From NCBI GenBank assembly GCA_963836375.1, contig CAWIJK010000004.1, positions 372,001 through 436,000 on the forward strand: 64,000 nucleotides of DNA. The letters are read 5' to 3'. This document shows positions 25,835-37,106 of the stretch, piece by piece; positions within the stretch are counted from its first letter, which is position 1; each line of letters begins with the position of its first letter. Made by a program: the position numbers and the translations under genes. The notes beneath the pieces were generated by a model that worked only from the letters and a program-made list of their open reading frames with translations, had not been told where the DNA came from and did not search any database. Source of the stretch: CAWIJK01 sp963836375 (GTDB lineage: Bacteria; Actinomycetota; Acidimicrobiia; Acidimicrobiales; RAAP-2).

Positions 25835-26809
25835 ATGGCCCCCCCCGAGAGGCTCGGGACCCCGAAGGGCCCCTGGGTCCTCGTCGTCGGAATGCACCGG
25901 AGCGGCACGTCGGCCTTCACCGGGGCCCTCGGAGCGTTGGGGCTCCAGCTGCCCCAGCTGGCGGACCGCTTGGCGCCCCACGCCAACAATCCGGACCATT
26001 TCGAGAGCTTGGCGCTCCTCACTCTCGACGAGCATCTGCTCAGGTCGTTCGGAGGGAGCTGGGACGCACCTCCCGAAGTCCCGACCGAATGGGCCGACCG
26101 GGACGTGGATCGGCACCGGGACGCGGCCGTGCGCGCCGCGAGGCACGCCTTTCCTGACCCGGGCCCCGTCGCGTGGAAGGACCCTCGGGCGTGCCTCCTC
26201 CTTCCCTTCTGGCGCCAGCTCTTGCCCCAGCCGGTCGCTTCGTTGCTGATCTGGCGATCGCCAATGGCCGTCGCCCGGTCACTGAAGAAGCGCAACGGCT
26301 TCAGCCTGGTGCACGGCATCGCCCTCTGGGAACACTACAACCTGGCCGCCCTACGCGGCCTTCAGAATACTGACGTCTTCGTGACCCACTATGAGGCGCT
26401 CTTGTCTGATCGGAGAGCGGTGTGCGCCGGTCTGGCTGGGTGGCTGGACACCCTTCCGCAGTTCGGCCCGTGGCACGGGACGTGGGACGTGGAGTCAGCC
26501 GTCTCCGGGCTCTCCCATGATCTGTGGCATCAGAAGGGAGAGGATGACGAGAGCCTGCTGCTCGACGAGCACCACAGACTCCTGGAAATCCTCCAGAGCC
26601 TCGAGGGATCCCACCGGCCCCTTGAGGTGGGACTCCTGCCCGATCCGTCCCCGTGGTCCGTCGGTGTGCTCGATTCTCACGGAGACGCGCAGGCCGTCGC
26701 ACAACGGAGGATCGACGCCATGCGGTCGTCGACGAGCTGGCGGCTCACCCGGCCCCTTCGAATGCTGCGGAATCGGGAGGGCGAGGATCGGGGGCGCAAC
26801 CAACCGTGA
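25835..26809 (+). CDS. Sulfotransferase family protein
   Basis: A 324-residue PAPS-dependent sulfotransferase-like protein. The 5'-phosphosulfate loop is HRSGTSAF at 21-28. The 3'-phosphate motif is probably LLIWRSPMAVARSL at about 142-155. The C-terminal SSTSWRLTRPLRMLR is a tail I associate with glycan-modifying proteins of actinobacterial polysaccharide clusters. It is likely to place sulfate on a sugar or lipid. It follows the glycosyltransferase-like gene on the same strand. The start was chosen for the MAPPERLGTP lead before the loop; the ribosome binding site is weak. Confidence 0.75.
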   Translation: MAPPERLGTPKGPWVLVVGMHRSGTSAFTGALGALGLQLPQLADRLAPHANNPDHFESLALLTLDEHLLRSFGGSWDAPPEVPTEWADRDVDRHRDAAVRAARHAFPDPGPVAWKDPRACLLLPFWRQLLPQPVASLLIWRSPMAVARSLKKRNGFSLVHGIALWEHYNLAALRGLQNTDVFVTHYEALLSDRRAVCAGLAGWLDTLPQFGPWHGTWDVESAVSGLSHDLWHQKGEDDESLLLDEHHRLLEILQSLEGSHRPLEVGLLPDPSPWSVGVLDSHGDAQAVAQRRIDAMRSSTSWRLTRPLRMLRNREGEDRGRNQP

Positions 26810-26829
26810 CACCCATGGGCCACGGACTC

Positions 26830-27240
26830 CGAGTGGTGGGTCCTCACCCGTCCTGAGACAACCCTGGCTGGCGCCACGGTTGCTCCGCCTCCGGGCCCGT
26901 GGGTCGATACTGCCTTGTGGACGCAGCTGGGACCTGCGGGGCCGGCTGAACCGGGTGGCTCCCCCGCAATGGCGGGAACTGGCCCCTCGAACTCGGCGTC
27001 CGCGCGCTGATTGATCGGCGTGTTGTAGGTGCAGCTGGCGTGCGCCGTCGAAGTGCCCCCAATGGTGGTGGCCGTAACAGACAGCGTCGCGGACCCGGCG
27101 GGGCGTCGCGGTCAGCGAGGTCGAGAGGTCCCCGGTGACGTCGGTGCCCGCCGTCGTGCCGACGTCGACGGTGGTGACGCCGGAGACGGACTCGGTGCCC
27201 AGGAAGATGACCGGCACCCACCGGGCCGGCGCGGCGGCCC
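26830..27240 (-). pseudogene. Probable decayed secreted-protein fragment
   Basis: Between the sulfotransferase and the repeat protein are 431 bases without an intact gene. On the minus strand one frame (27240 to about 27103) gives Thr/Ser/Val-rich, surface-protein-like sequence (SGVTTVDVGTTAGTDVTG). Its natural continuation (SATLSVTATTIGGTSTAHAS) is in another frame from about 27100 down. One surplus C in the run of four at 27100-27103 would explain the break. No start codon is visible upstream. I read it as the tail of a broken gene; non-coding DNA is the alternative. Confidence 0.35.
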
Positions 27241-28683
27241 TCAGGGCTGGACGTAGGCGTAGATGCCGAAGCCGTTGTACCAGTCCGAGTCGACCGGCCG
27301 GAAGGGCCCGTTGATGATCACGGCGAGGTTCTCGCCGATCCCCGGCCCGGCGTCCCCCTCGATGGTGATGATGGCCCCGTCCGGCCAGACCTGGGCCACG
27401 ATCCCGGTGTGCAGCGACGTGGCGGTGCTGGCCGGCCCGGACCCGTAGAGCAGGTCGTCGCCGGGGACCGGGACGGCGGAGGGAGGCAGCACCGTGCCGT
27501 TGGCGGCCCCCCAGTCGTAGATGTCCCCGGTGAACGCGTACGACGGGATGCCCACGCCCCCCTGTTCCATGGCCCAGGTGGCGAACAGGGCACACCACTC
27601 CTCGCAGGGCCCGTAGGGGTTGCAGAACCCCCCGCCGCTCGGGTCGGGCTGCACCTGGGACTCGGCGGCGGCCACGATGGCCGCCGAGCCCGGGAAGGTG
27701 CCGTTCGGGGGCGGGTTGTCGAAGCTGTAGTTGAAGGCGTCCGGGCCGAGCAGCCAGTAGCCGTCGCCGTCGGGGGTGGGCACCAGCTTGGTGACCGGCG
27801 CCGCGGGGCCGCCACCGCCGAGCGAGCCGGCGTAGGTGGCGTCCCCGAAGGTGAAGACCCCGCCGTCCCAGGCGACCAGCCAGTAGCCCTGCCCGTCGGG
27901 GGTGGGCGCCATGGACAAGATGCCGTCGTTAAGCGGCTTGCCGCCCATCGAGCCGAAGTACCCGGCGTCGCCGAAGGCGAAGATGCCGCCGTCGGCACCG
28001 ACCAGCCAGTAGCCCCCGCCGTCGGGGGTCGGCGCCATGGCCACGATGTTGGCGGCCAGGGTCATGCTCCCGGTCGAGCCGTAGAACCGGGCGTCGCCGA
28101 AGGCGAAGATGCCGCCGTCGTCGGCCACCATCCAGTACCCGCCGCCGTCGGGTGTCGCCGCCATGCCCACGATGGGCAGGTTGAGGTGCGATCCGCCCAT
28201 CGAGCCGTAGAACCGGGCGTCCCCGAAGGCGAAGATCCCCCCGTCGAACCCGATCAGCCAGTAGCCCCGGTCGTCGGGGGTGGCCGCCATGCCCACGATG
28301 GGCCCCTGCAGGGTGAGGTTGCCGAGGGACCCGTAGTACTGCGCCGTCCCGTAGTTGTAGACGCCGCCGTCGGCACTGGCCAACCAGTACCCCGTCCCGT
28401 CGTTGGTGGCCACCATGTCGACGACGAGCGAGTTGAAGGTGGGCCCGGCGCCGTTGACCGAGGCGACCTTCGGGGCGCCCACCTCGGCGTCGCCGAAGGG
28501 GTACACGCCCCCTCCGGGGTAGACGCTGGGTCGGGCCAGCGCGGCCCGCGAGGTGCCCGCGGGGACCGCAGGCCCGGTGGCGCCGGCCGGTGCGGGGCAG
28601 GCCAGGAGCTGCGCCGACACTACGACCGTCGCCCCGAGCACCGCACCGGCGCGCAGGGCGCCCGTGAAGAACTTGCGGAGCAT
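27241..28683 (-). CDS. Secreted repeat protein with C-terminal CHAP-like domain
   Basis: A 480-residue exported protein. After a signal peptide (about residues 1-35, starting MLRKFFTGALRAG) come about six copies of a 43-44 residue unit around the pattern GDARFYGSMGG...LPIVGMAATPDGGGYWMVADDGGIFAFGD, probably a beta-propeller or beta-helix cell-wall or surface-binding module. The last 120 residues (CEEWCALFATW, then LHTGIVAQVWPDG and IEGDAG) look like a CHAP/NlpC-type cysteine peptidase or amidase, with the cysteine in EEWCALF and the histidine in LHTGI. It may cut peptidoglycan. An ATG 14 codons upstream (28725) is an alternative start. It is divergent from acnA. Confidence 0.8.
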   Translation of the reverse strand: MLRKFFTGALRAGAVLGATVVVSAQLLACPAPAGATGPAVPAGTSRAALARPSVYPGGGVYPFGDAEVGAPKVASVNGAGPTFNSLVVDMVATNDGTGYWLASADGGVYNYGTAQYYGSLGNLTLQGPIVGMAATPDDRGYWLIGFDGGIFAFGDARFYGSMGGSHLNLPIVGMAATPDGGGYWMVADDGGIFAFGDARFYGSTGSMTLAANIVAMAPTPDGGGYWLVGADGGIFAFGDAGYFGSMGGKPLNDGILSMAPTPDGQGYWLVAWDGGVFTFGDATYAGSLGGGGPAAPVTKLVPTPDGDGYWLLGPDAFNYSFDNPPPNGTFPGSAAIVAAAESQVQPDPSGGGFCNPYGPCEEWCALFATWAMEQGGVGIPSYAFTGDIYDWGAANGTVLPPSAVPVPGDDLLYGSGPASTATSLHTGIVAQVWPDGAIITIEGDAGPGIGENLAVIINGPFRPVDSDWYNGFGIYAYVQP

Positions 28684-28802
28684 GTCCAAAAGATTCTGCC
28701 AGACCCGTCGGGCCCCGTGGGCCATCGACCGTCCACGCAGGGACGGGGAGCCCGGCGGCCGTCGGTGGGTGACGGCGGGCCCGGGACGGGCAGAATGTGA
28801 CC

Positions 28803-31471
<2,669 letters not shown>

Positions 31472-31499
<28 letters not shown>

Positions 31500-32182
31500 G
31501 GGTCCTCGCCGGCCAGGGCGACGAAGCGCTCCAGGACCGGGGCGCCCACCGCCTCGACCCGGGCCAGCGCACCGGGTTCCATGACCCCCGCGTCGAGCCG
31601 CGACGCCCAGGCGGCGCCCAGCGCGGCGTCCACCTCGACGTGGAACTGCAGGCCGTAGGCGCGCCGGGCCGCCCGGAACCCCTGGTGCGCGTAGCGCCAG
31701 CTCGAGGCCAACAGGACGGCCCCGTCGGGCACACCGAAGGTGTCGCCGTGCCAGTGCACGCACTCGAGCGGGCTGCCGGCCGGCCCGAGCACCGGATCGG
31801 CCCGTCCGGCCCCGGTCAGCTCGACCTCGCCCGTCCCGAGCTCCTCGCCGTCGCCGGCGGTCACCTCGGCCCCGAGGGCCAGGGCCAGCTGCTGGGCGCC
31901 CAGGCAGATCCCGAGCACGGCCAGGTCGGCCTCGACCGAACGGGCCAAGAGCTGGCGCTCGGCGCGCAGCCACGGGTGGTCGGCGTCGTCGTGCACCCCC
32001 ATCGGGCCGCCGAGAACCACCACGCCGCCGAGGGCCGCCACCCCGGCGGGGTCGGGGATCGGCTCGCCCAGATCGGCCCGCACCAGGGTCCAGCGGGCGC
32101 CGGCCCGGCCGAGGGCGTCGGCCACCAGCCCCGGTCCCTCGTGGGCCACGTGCTGGACGATCACCCACGGCCGGTCGGTCAC
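31472..32182 (-). CDS. Class I glutamine amidotransferase-like protein
   Basis: A 236-residue free-standing class I amidotransferase domain. The nucleophile is Cys93 in GICLGAQQLA and the C-terminal catalytic pair is in LQFHVEVD. It resembles the GMP-synthase-like group of stand-alone GATases found in many actinobacteria, whose ammonia acceptors are mostly unknown. I chose the GTG at 32182 because it gives the family's usual start (VTDRPWVIVQHVAHEGPG). It lies 29 bases after a PIG-L deacetylase gene, so the two may be one unit, and overlaps the end of acnA. Confidence 0.85.
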
Positions 32183-32211
32183 CGGGGCCGCTCCCCTCCC
32201 GCCCGCACCGC

Positions 32212-32964
32212 TCAGCGGGTCTGGACGACCCGGTAGGCCTCGGCCACCGACCCGTCGGGCAGCCCGACCGCCCGGGCGACGCCCGAGCCCCACTCACGCA
32301 GCATCGCGTCGAGGCCCTCGCGTTCGGCCACCTGGCTCTCGTGGCTCCGCAACGCCGCCACCTTGCGGTCGAAGGCGGCCGTCGTGTCCACCGCCATGGT
32401 GGGGTGGTCGAAGGCCATCAGCCAGAGCTCGTCGACGGTGTGGGGCTCGAGGCCCTCGTCCTCGAGCAGCTCGGGGTGGGCGAAGGGGTTCCGGGCGTCG
32501 GGGTAGACGGCGGCCGCGGCGGCCTCGCCGGCGGCCAGGTGGTCCGGGTGGCTGGCGTAGATGCGGTCCCAGTTGCGCTCGGGGGACTGGGTGACCACCC
32601 GCTGGGGCCGGAACTGGCGGATGACCCGGCTGATGTCGCGTCGCAGGTCGAAGCTGGCGGTCACCCGACCGTCGGGATAGCCGAGGAACCGCACGTCGTG
32701 CACACCGACCACCGCCGCCGCGGCCCGCTGCTCGCGCCGGCGTATCTCGGCCATCTCGGCCCGGGTGATCGTGCGGTCCTGGCCCCCGGCGTCGCCGTCG
32801 GTGACGATGCAATAGGCCACCTGCACGCCGGCGTCGGTGAACGTGGCCACCGTCCCGGCCGAGCCGAAGTCGACGTCGTCGGGGTGGGCGGTGACGAACA
32901 GGACCCGCTCGACCCCGTCCCCGGGGGCCCAGCGGGGCACCGGGGCGCCAGCGGGGTCGGTCAT
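32212..32964 (-). CDS. PIG-L family zinc deacetylase
   Basis: A 250-residue LmbE/PIG-L protein. The zinc-binding AHPDD is at 26-30 and the second histidine is in YASHPDHLAAG. Members remove acetyl groups from GlcNAc units, including MshB and Mca in mycothiol metabolism. Sequence alone cannot say which. A mycothiol link is suggested by the phosphatase-DUF3090-SCO1664 trio 6 kb away, which travels with mycothiol genes in other actinobacteria, but this is inference. It is not part of that operon. Confidence 0.85.
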   Translation of the reverse strand: MTDPAGAPVPRWAPGDGVERVLFVTAHPDDVDFGSAGTVATFTDAGVQVAYCIVTDGDAGGQDRTITRAEMAEIRRREQRAAAAVVGVHDVRFLGYPDGRVTASFDLRRDISRVIRQFRPQRVVTQSPERNWDRIYASHPDHLAAGEAAAAAVYPDARNPFAHPELLEDEGLEPHTVDELWLMAFDHPTMAVDTTAAFDRKVAALRSHESQVAEREGLDAMLREWGSGVARAVGLPDGSVAEAYRVVQTR

Positions 32965-32995
32965 CGTGGGGGGAACGGGGTCCGGAGGGACCCGG

Positions 32996-34288
32996 TCAGA
33001 GGACGCCCTCGTCGGCCGACGGCGTCCACGCGGTGAGGTCGGCCAGCCGGGGGTCGTTGGAGAACATCTCGACGATCGGGATCCGCAGGCCCAGGCGGCG
33101 CTGGATCACCTCGGCCTCGACAACCTGGTTCCACAGCACCAAGGTGGCCACGATCCCGGTCTCGCCGGCCCGGGCCGTGCGGCCCGAGCGGTGCAGGTAG
33201 GCCTTCTCGTCCTCGGGCGGGTCGTAGTGGACGACGATGTCGACGGCGTCGATGTGCAGCCCTCGGGCGGCGACGTCGGTGGCCACCAGGACCGGCAGCT
33301 TGCCCGACGAGAAGTCGGCCAGGGCCCGCTCGCGGTTGGACTGGCGCAGGTCGCCGTGGATGGCCGCCGCCCGGATCCGCTCCTTGCCCAACTGCTCCAC
33401 CAGGCGGTCGGCCCCGCGCTTGGTCCGTACGAACACGAGCGACTTACCGACCCCTTTGATGATTGCCGCCGCCACCTTGACCTTGTCCATCTGGTGAACC
33501 TGGATGAAGCGGTGCTCCATGGCGGCCACCGTCTGGGTGCTCGAGGCCACCTCGTGGAAGACCGGGTCGGTCAGGTAGCGCGTCACCAGGCGGTCCACCG
33601 CGCCGTCGAGGGTGGCCGAGAACAACAGGGTCTGGTGGTCCTTCTCCAGCCGCCGGAGCACCCACTCGACCTGGGGCATGAATCCCATGTCGGCCATGCG
33701 GTCCGCCTCGTCGAGGACCAGGACCTCGAGGTCGGCCACCGACAGCTCGCCCCGGTCGCCCAGGTCGATAAGGCGGCCCGGGGTGGCGATGATGACCTCG
33801 ACCCCCCGCCGCAGCTTGGCCACCTGGCGGTCGATGTCGGCCCCCCCGTAGACCGAGGCGATCCGCAGCCCCACGATCTCGGCCAGCGGGGCCATGACCT
33901 CGTGCACCTGGACGGCCAGCTCGCGGGTCGGTAACAGCACCAGGGCCAGGGGCCGGGCCGGATGACCGGGCCGCGTGCCGGTGCCGCCGGCGGCGCTGAC
34001 CGTGGCCGCGATCCGCTGCAGGAGGGGAAGCCCGAAGGCCAGGGTCTTGCCCGAGCCGGTCTTGGCCTTGCCGCACACGTCGCGCCCGGCCAGGGCATCT
34101 TCGATGGTCAGGGCCTGGATGGGAAAGGCCTCGGTGATCCCCTGGTCGGCCAGGGCGTCGGCCAGCACCTCGGCCACCCCGAGGGACTCGAAGGTCCGGG
34201 CCGTCTCGTAGGAGTCGGTGCCCGGTGCGCCCGCGCTCGGGCCCGGGGAGCCGGCCGATGGGCCGGGAAGGAGACTTTCGACGGTCAT
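32996..34288 (-). CDS. DEAD-box RNA helicase
   Basis: A 430-residue ATP-dependent RNA helicase. Motifs in order are: Q motif (FPIQALTIEDAL, about 55-66), Walker A AKTGSGKT at 75-82, DEAD in VLDEADRM, the SAT motif in LLFSATLDG, and HRSGRTARAG. It is shorter than CsdA-type helicases and ends soon after the helicase core, so it is probably a general or cold-shock RNA remodeller such as RhlE-like enzymes. I chose the ATG at 34288, preceded by AGGAC. The next gene, bcp, is divergent with 200 bases between. Confidence 0.92.
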   Translation of the reverse strand: MTVESLLPGPSAGSPGPSAGAPGTDSYETARTFESLGVAEVLADALADQGITEAFPIQALTIEDALAGRDVCGKAKTGSGKTLAFGLPLLQRIAATVSAAGGTGTRPGHPARPLALVLLPTRELAVQVHEVMAPLAEIVGLRIASVYGGADIDRQVAKLRRGVEVIIATPGRLIDLGDRGELSVADLEVLVLDEADRMADMGFMPQVEWVLRRLEKDHQTLLFSATLDGAVDRLVTRYLTDPVFHEVASSTQTVAAMEHRFIQVHQMDKVKVAAAIIKGVGKSLVFVRTKRGADRLVEQLGKERIRAAAIHGDLRQSNRERALADFSSGKLPVLVATDVAARGLHIDAVDIVVHYDPPEDEKAYLHRSGRTARAGETGIVATLVLWNQVVEAEVIQRRLGLRIPIVEMFSNDPRLADLTAWTPSADEGVL

Positions 34289-34488
34289 GTCCTGCTCTCT
34301 CGTGCAACGGCGAGGGCCCGGCGCCGCCAAGGAGAAGGAGTGTGGGCCCCGACCACGACTGTGCTCTGTGGTCGATCCACAGGCTACCAGCCGATACCCG
34401 CCAAAGGGCGCACCCCCCGCGCCCTGTGCCAAGGTACGGGCGGGCCCCCGGGGTCACGCCCCGGGCCGGCGGCGCACAGGAGGAGACG

Positions 34489-34962
34489 ATGGCCAGACTG
34501 GAGGCGGGTGCCAAGGCGCCCACGTTCACCCTTCTTGACCAGGACGAGAAAAAGGTCTCGCTGAAGGACTTCGCCGGCTCGCCGGTGGTGGTGTACTTCT
34601 ACCCGGCCGATGACACCCCGGGGTGCACCAAGGAGGCCTGCCAGTTCAACGACAACCTGCGGGCCTTCAGCCGGACCGGGGCCAAGGTGGTCGGGATCTC
34701 TCCGGACGGTGCGGCCAAGCACACCAAGTTCCGGGCCAAGTACAAGCTCAAGTTCCCCCTCCTGAGCGATGCCGCGCACTCGGTCATGGAGGCCTACGGG
34801 GCCTGGGGCGAAAAGACCATGTACGGCCGCAAGACGGTGGGGACCATCAGGTCGACCTTCCTCGTCGACGCCAAGGGCACCGTGGCCCGGGCCTGGTACA
34901 ACGTCCGGGCCGACGGGCACGCCGACAAGGTGCTCGAGGAGCTCAAGGCCCTCGGGGGCTGA
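34489..34962 (+). CDS. bcp: Thioredoxin-dependent thiol peroxidase (BCP/peroxiredoxin Q)
   Basis: A 157-residue peroxiredoxin that reduces hydrogen peroxide and organic peroxides. The peroxidatic cysteine is Cys46 in DDTPGCTKEACQF, with a nearby resolving cysteine Cys51, as in the BCP/PrxQ alpha-helical class. The strong AGGAGGAG site fixes the start. It lies between a helicase (divergent) and a DNA glycosylase (convergent); no OxyR or other regulator is next to it. Confidence 0.94.
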   Translation: MARLEAGAKAPTFTLLDQDEKKVSLKDFAGSPVVVYFYPADDTPGCTKEACQFNDNLRAFSRTGAKVVGISPDGAAKHTKFRAKYKLKFPLLSDAAHSVMEAYGAWGEKTMYGRKTVGTIRSTFLVDAKGTVARAWYNVRADGHADKVLEELKALGG

Positions 34963-35002
34963 GCTCGGGGTCCACCCCGGGCGGGCGGCCCCGCGGGGTC
35001 GC

Positions 35003-35794
35003 TCAGCGCTGGTGGGCCGGGCACCACCACGTCGTGCGGCCGCCCACCGTGTCGCGCACGAGCGGTGAGCCGTCGCGCGGGGAGTGGCCGCCGGCCCGGC
35101 GCTCGGCCATCAGGTCGCCGGTGTGCGAGCCGCCCCGGCCGGTCAGCGCGCGGAGCGTCGAGCCCAGGGTCCGGTGCAGCCGGCGCAGCTCGGTCCGGTC
35201 CAGTGAGCCCGAGGGCCGCCAGGGCGAGAGCGAGGCCCGCCAGAGGATCTCGTCGGCCAGCAGGTTCCCGACGCCGGCCAGGCGGGACTGGTCCAGCAGC
35301 CGGGCCTTGATCGGGGGCCCGCCGCCCGGCCCCCGGCCGGCCAGGGCGCCGTCGAGTCGCGCCACGCTGACGTCGAGGGCGTCAGGGCCGAGGGCCCCCT
35401 CGTCGGGGTCGACCACGACCCGCCCGAAGCGCCGGGGGTCGTGCAGGGCCAGGCTGCCGCCGTCTTCGAAGCCCAGGCGCAGCCGGACCCACTGGCGGCC
35501 GAACCTCTCGGGGCCGTACAAGAGCCGGTCGACGGCCAGCCGGTCGTCGACCACCAGGCCGCCGGTCATCCCGAAGCGGATCCCCACCGTGGGCCCGTCG
35601 GTGTCGAGCAAGAGGAGCTTGCCCCGCCGGCGGGTGGCGGTGAAGCGCCGGCCGGCCAGGGCGCGGCGAAGGCCGGCCGGTGTCAGGTGGTCGCCCAGGC
35701 AGTGCGGGTCGGGGACGGCGACGGTGGCGATCCGGCGGTCCAGTGCCTCTTCGGCCAGCCGCCGGTAGTACTCGACCTCGATCATCTCGGGCAC
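35003..35794 (-). CDS. Fpg/Nei-family DNA glycosylase with degenerate zinc finger
   Basis: A 263-residue base-excision repair enzyme. Starting at the GTG gives the catalytic N-terminus VPEMIEVEYY (after Met removal, Pro1 and Glu2 as in Fpg/Nei), Lys59 in RRRGKLLLLD and the NLLADEILWRASL helix. The C-terminal finger is unusual: where the family has C-x2-C...C-x2-C, this reads SPRD...CPAH, with only one of the four cysteines, although the DNA-contacting arginine of RTTWWC stays. It may be a zincless finger. The GTG is 6 bases after TACCGT (35806-35801), a leaderless layout. Confidence 0.85.
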   Translation of the reverse strand: MPEMIEVEYYRRLAEEALDRRIATVAVPDPHCLGDHLTPAGLRRALAGRRFTATRRRGKLLLLDTDGPTVGIRFGMTGGLVVDDRLAVDRLLYGPERFGRQWVRLRLGFEDGGSLALHDPRRFGRVVVDPDEGALGPDALDVSVARLDGALAGRGPGGGPPIKARLLDQSRLAGVGNLLADEILWRASLSPWRPSGSLDRTELRRLHRTLGSTLRALTGRGGSHTGDLMAERRAGGHSPRDGSPLVRDTVGGRTTWWCPAHQR

Positions 35795-35842
35795 CCGGGC
35801 ACGGTACCGGCCGGAGCGGGCCGGGTCGGTATGGTGTCGGTC
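35795..35842. promoter_or_regulatory. Divergent leaderless promoters of the glycosylase and F420-type gene
   Basis: 48 bases separate the two GTG codons. On the minus strand, TACCGT (35806-35801) lies 6 bases before the glycosylase GTG. On the plus strand, TATGGT (35830-35835) lies 7 bases before the GTG at 35843. No ribosome binding site is present on either side. Confidence 0.55.
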
Positions 35843-36970
35843 GTGCCTCCCGAGAAACCCCACTGGGCCGAGTTGTTCACCGAGGTCGTGACGTCGGGCC
35901 TGTGCACCGGCTGCTCGGCCTGCGTGATCGCCTGCCCCTACGACGTCTTGGACTACGACGACACCAACGGCCGCTATAAGCCGTTCCACGTTCCCGCCGA
36001 GGGTGGCCCCGACAGCTGCACCCACGGGGTGAAAGGCTGCACCCTGTGCACCCGGGCCTGCCCGCGCTTTCGCACCTGGGAACCCGAGATCGAGAACCAC
36101 CTCTTCGGGCGCGAGCGCACCGACGACGAGGTGTCGGGAATCGCCGTCGACATGGTCCTGGCCCGGGCCACCGACCCCGAGGTCCACGTCGCCGGTCAAG
36201 ACGGCGGCTTCGTGTCGGCCCTTTTGATCTGGGCCCTCGAGCACGACGTCGTCGACGCCGCACTGGTGTCGGCCCTCGAGGGTGACGGGTCCACGTGGAA
36301 GGCGGTGCCCGCCGTGGTCCGGGACCGGGCCGGGGTGCTGGCCACCGCCGGATCCCGCTACACCTACTCGGCCAACCCGATGGCCTACAAGGAGGCCATC
36401 GAGGGCGGGGCCGAACGCATCGCCCTGGTCGGCATGGGCTGCCAGGCCTCGGCCCCGCCGGTGATGGCCGCCCGCAAGGCGGGCAAGGTGGCCCGGCGTT
36501 TCGCCCTTTCCATCGGCCTGCTCTGCTCGAAGACCTTCGACGACGCCATCTTCGCCGAGCTGTTCGAGGCCCGCTACGGCCTCCAACGCCAGGACATGGT
36601 CAAGATGAACATCAAGGGCGTCTTCCAGGTCTGGATGCGCGACGGCTCGTACCACGAGGTCCCGCTGAAAGAGGCCCACGCCTGGACCCGCGAGGGGTGC
36701 ACCGCCTGCCCGGACTTCGCGGCCGAGCACGCCGACATCTCGACCGGGGGAATCGGGGCCTTCAACGACTGGACCCTCACCATCATCCGCACCGAGCGGG
36801 GACGCGAGCTCTTCCACTCGATGGTGGCGGCCGACGCCGTCGAGGTCCGGCCGGTCGACGACGACCCCGGGGCGGTCGCCCTCCTGCGCAGGCTGAGCCG
36901 GGTCAGCCGGCGTCGGTGGCCGGCCACCGCGGTGCCGATGCCCGGGCGCCTTCCGGCCGCCACGACCTAG
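35843..36970 (+). CDS. Coenzyme F420 hydrogenase/dehydrogenase beta-subunit family protein
   Basis: A 375-residue iron-sulfur flavoprotein. The N-terminal cysteine-rich segment has two four-cysteine sets that can hold two [4Fe-4S] clusters: C21-C24-C27-C31 (LCTGCSACVIACP) and C59-C66-C69-C73 (SCTHGVKGCTLCTRACP). The FrhB-type flavin domain follows (AGSRYTYSANPMAYKEA). Such proteins pass electrons between F420 and other carriers. No hydrogenase or FPO partner is adjacent, so the partner is unknown. An ATG at 35831 is in frame but falls inside the predicted -10 box, so I prefer the GTG. Confidence 0.85.
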   Translation: MPPEKPHWAELFTEVVTSGLCTGCSACVIACPYDVLDYDDTNGRYKPFHVPAEGGPDSCTHGVKGCTLCTRACPRFRTWEPEIENHLFGRERTDDEVSGIAVDMVLARATDPEVHVAGQDGGFVSALLIWALEHDVVDAALVSALEGDGSTWKAVPAVVRDRAGVLATAGSRYTYSANPMAYKEAIEGGAERIALVGMGCQASAPPVMAARKAGKVARRFALSIGLLCSKTFDDAIFAELFEARYGLQRQDMVKMNIKGVFQVWMRDGSYHEVPLKEAHAWTREGCTACPDFAAEHADISTGGIGAFNDWTLTIIRTERGRELFHSMVAADAVEVRPVDDDPGAVALLRRLSRVSRRRWPATAVPMPGRLPAATT

Positions 36971-37106
36971 CGGACCCCGGGCTTCTCGGTCCGGGGCCCG
37001 CCGAACGGCGACCTCGTCGGGCGCGAGCACCGACCCGGCCGAGCGCCGGTGGTTCCAGTCACCGTCGGTGCGGACCGCTCGCCACGGGCACCCGGGCGGG
37101 GGCCGG

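Noticed and set aside
28684..28802. Cyclic-di-AMP (ydaO) riboswitch before the secreted repeat protein
   Set aside because: Such leaders often precede cell-wall hydrolases, but the 119 bases between the two genes are too short and lack the conserved pieces.
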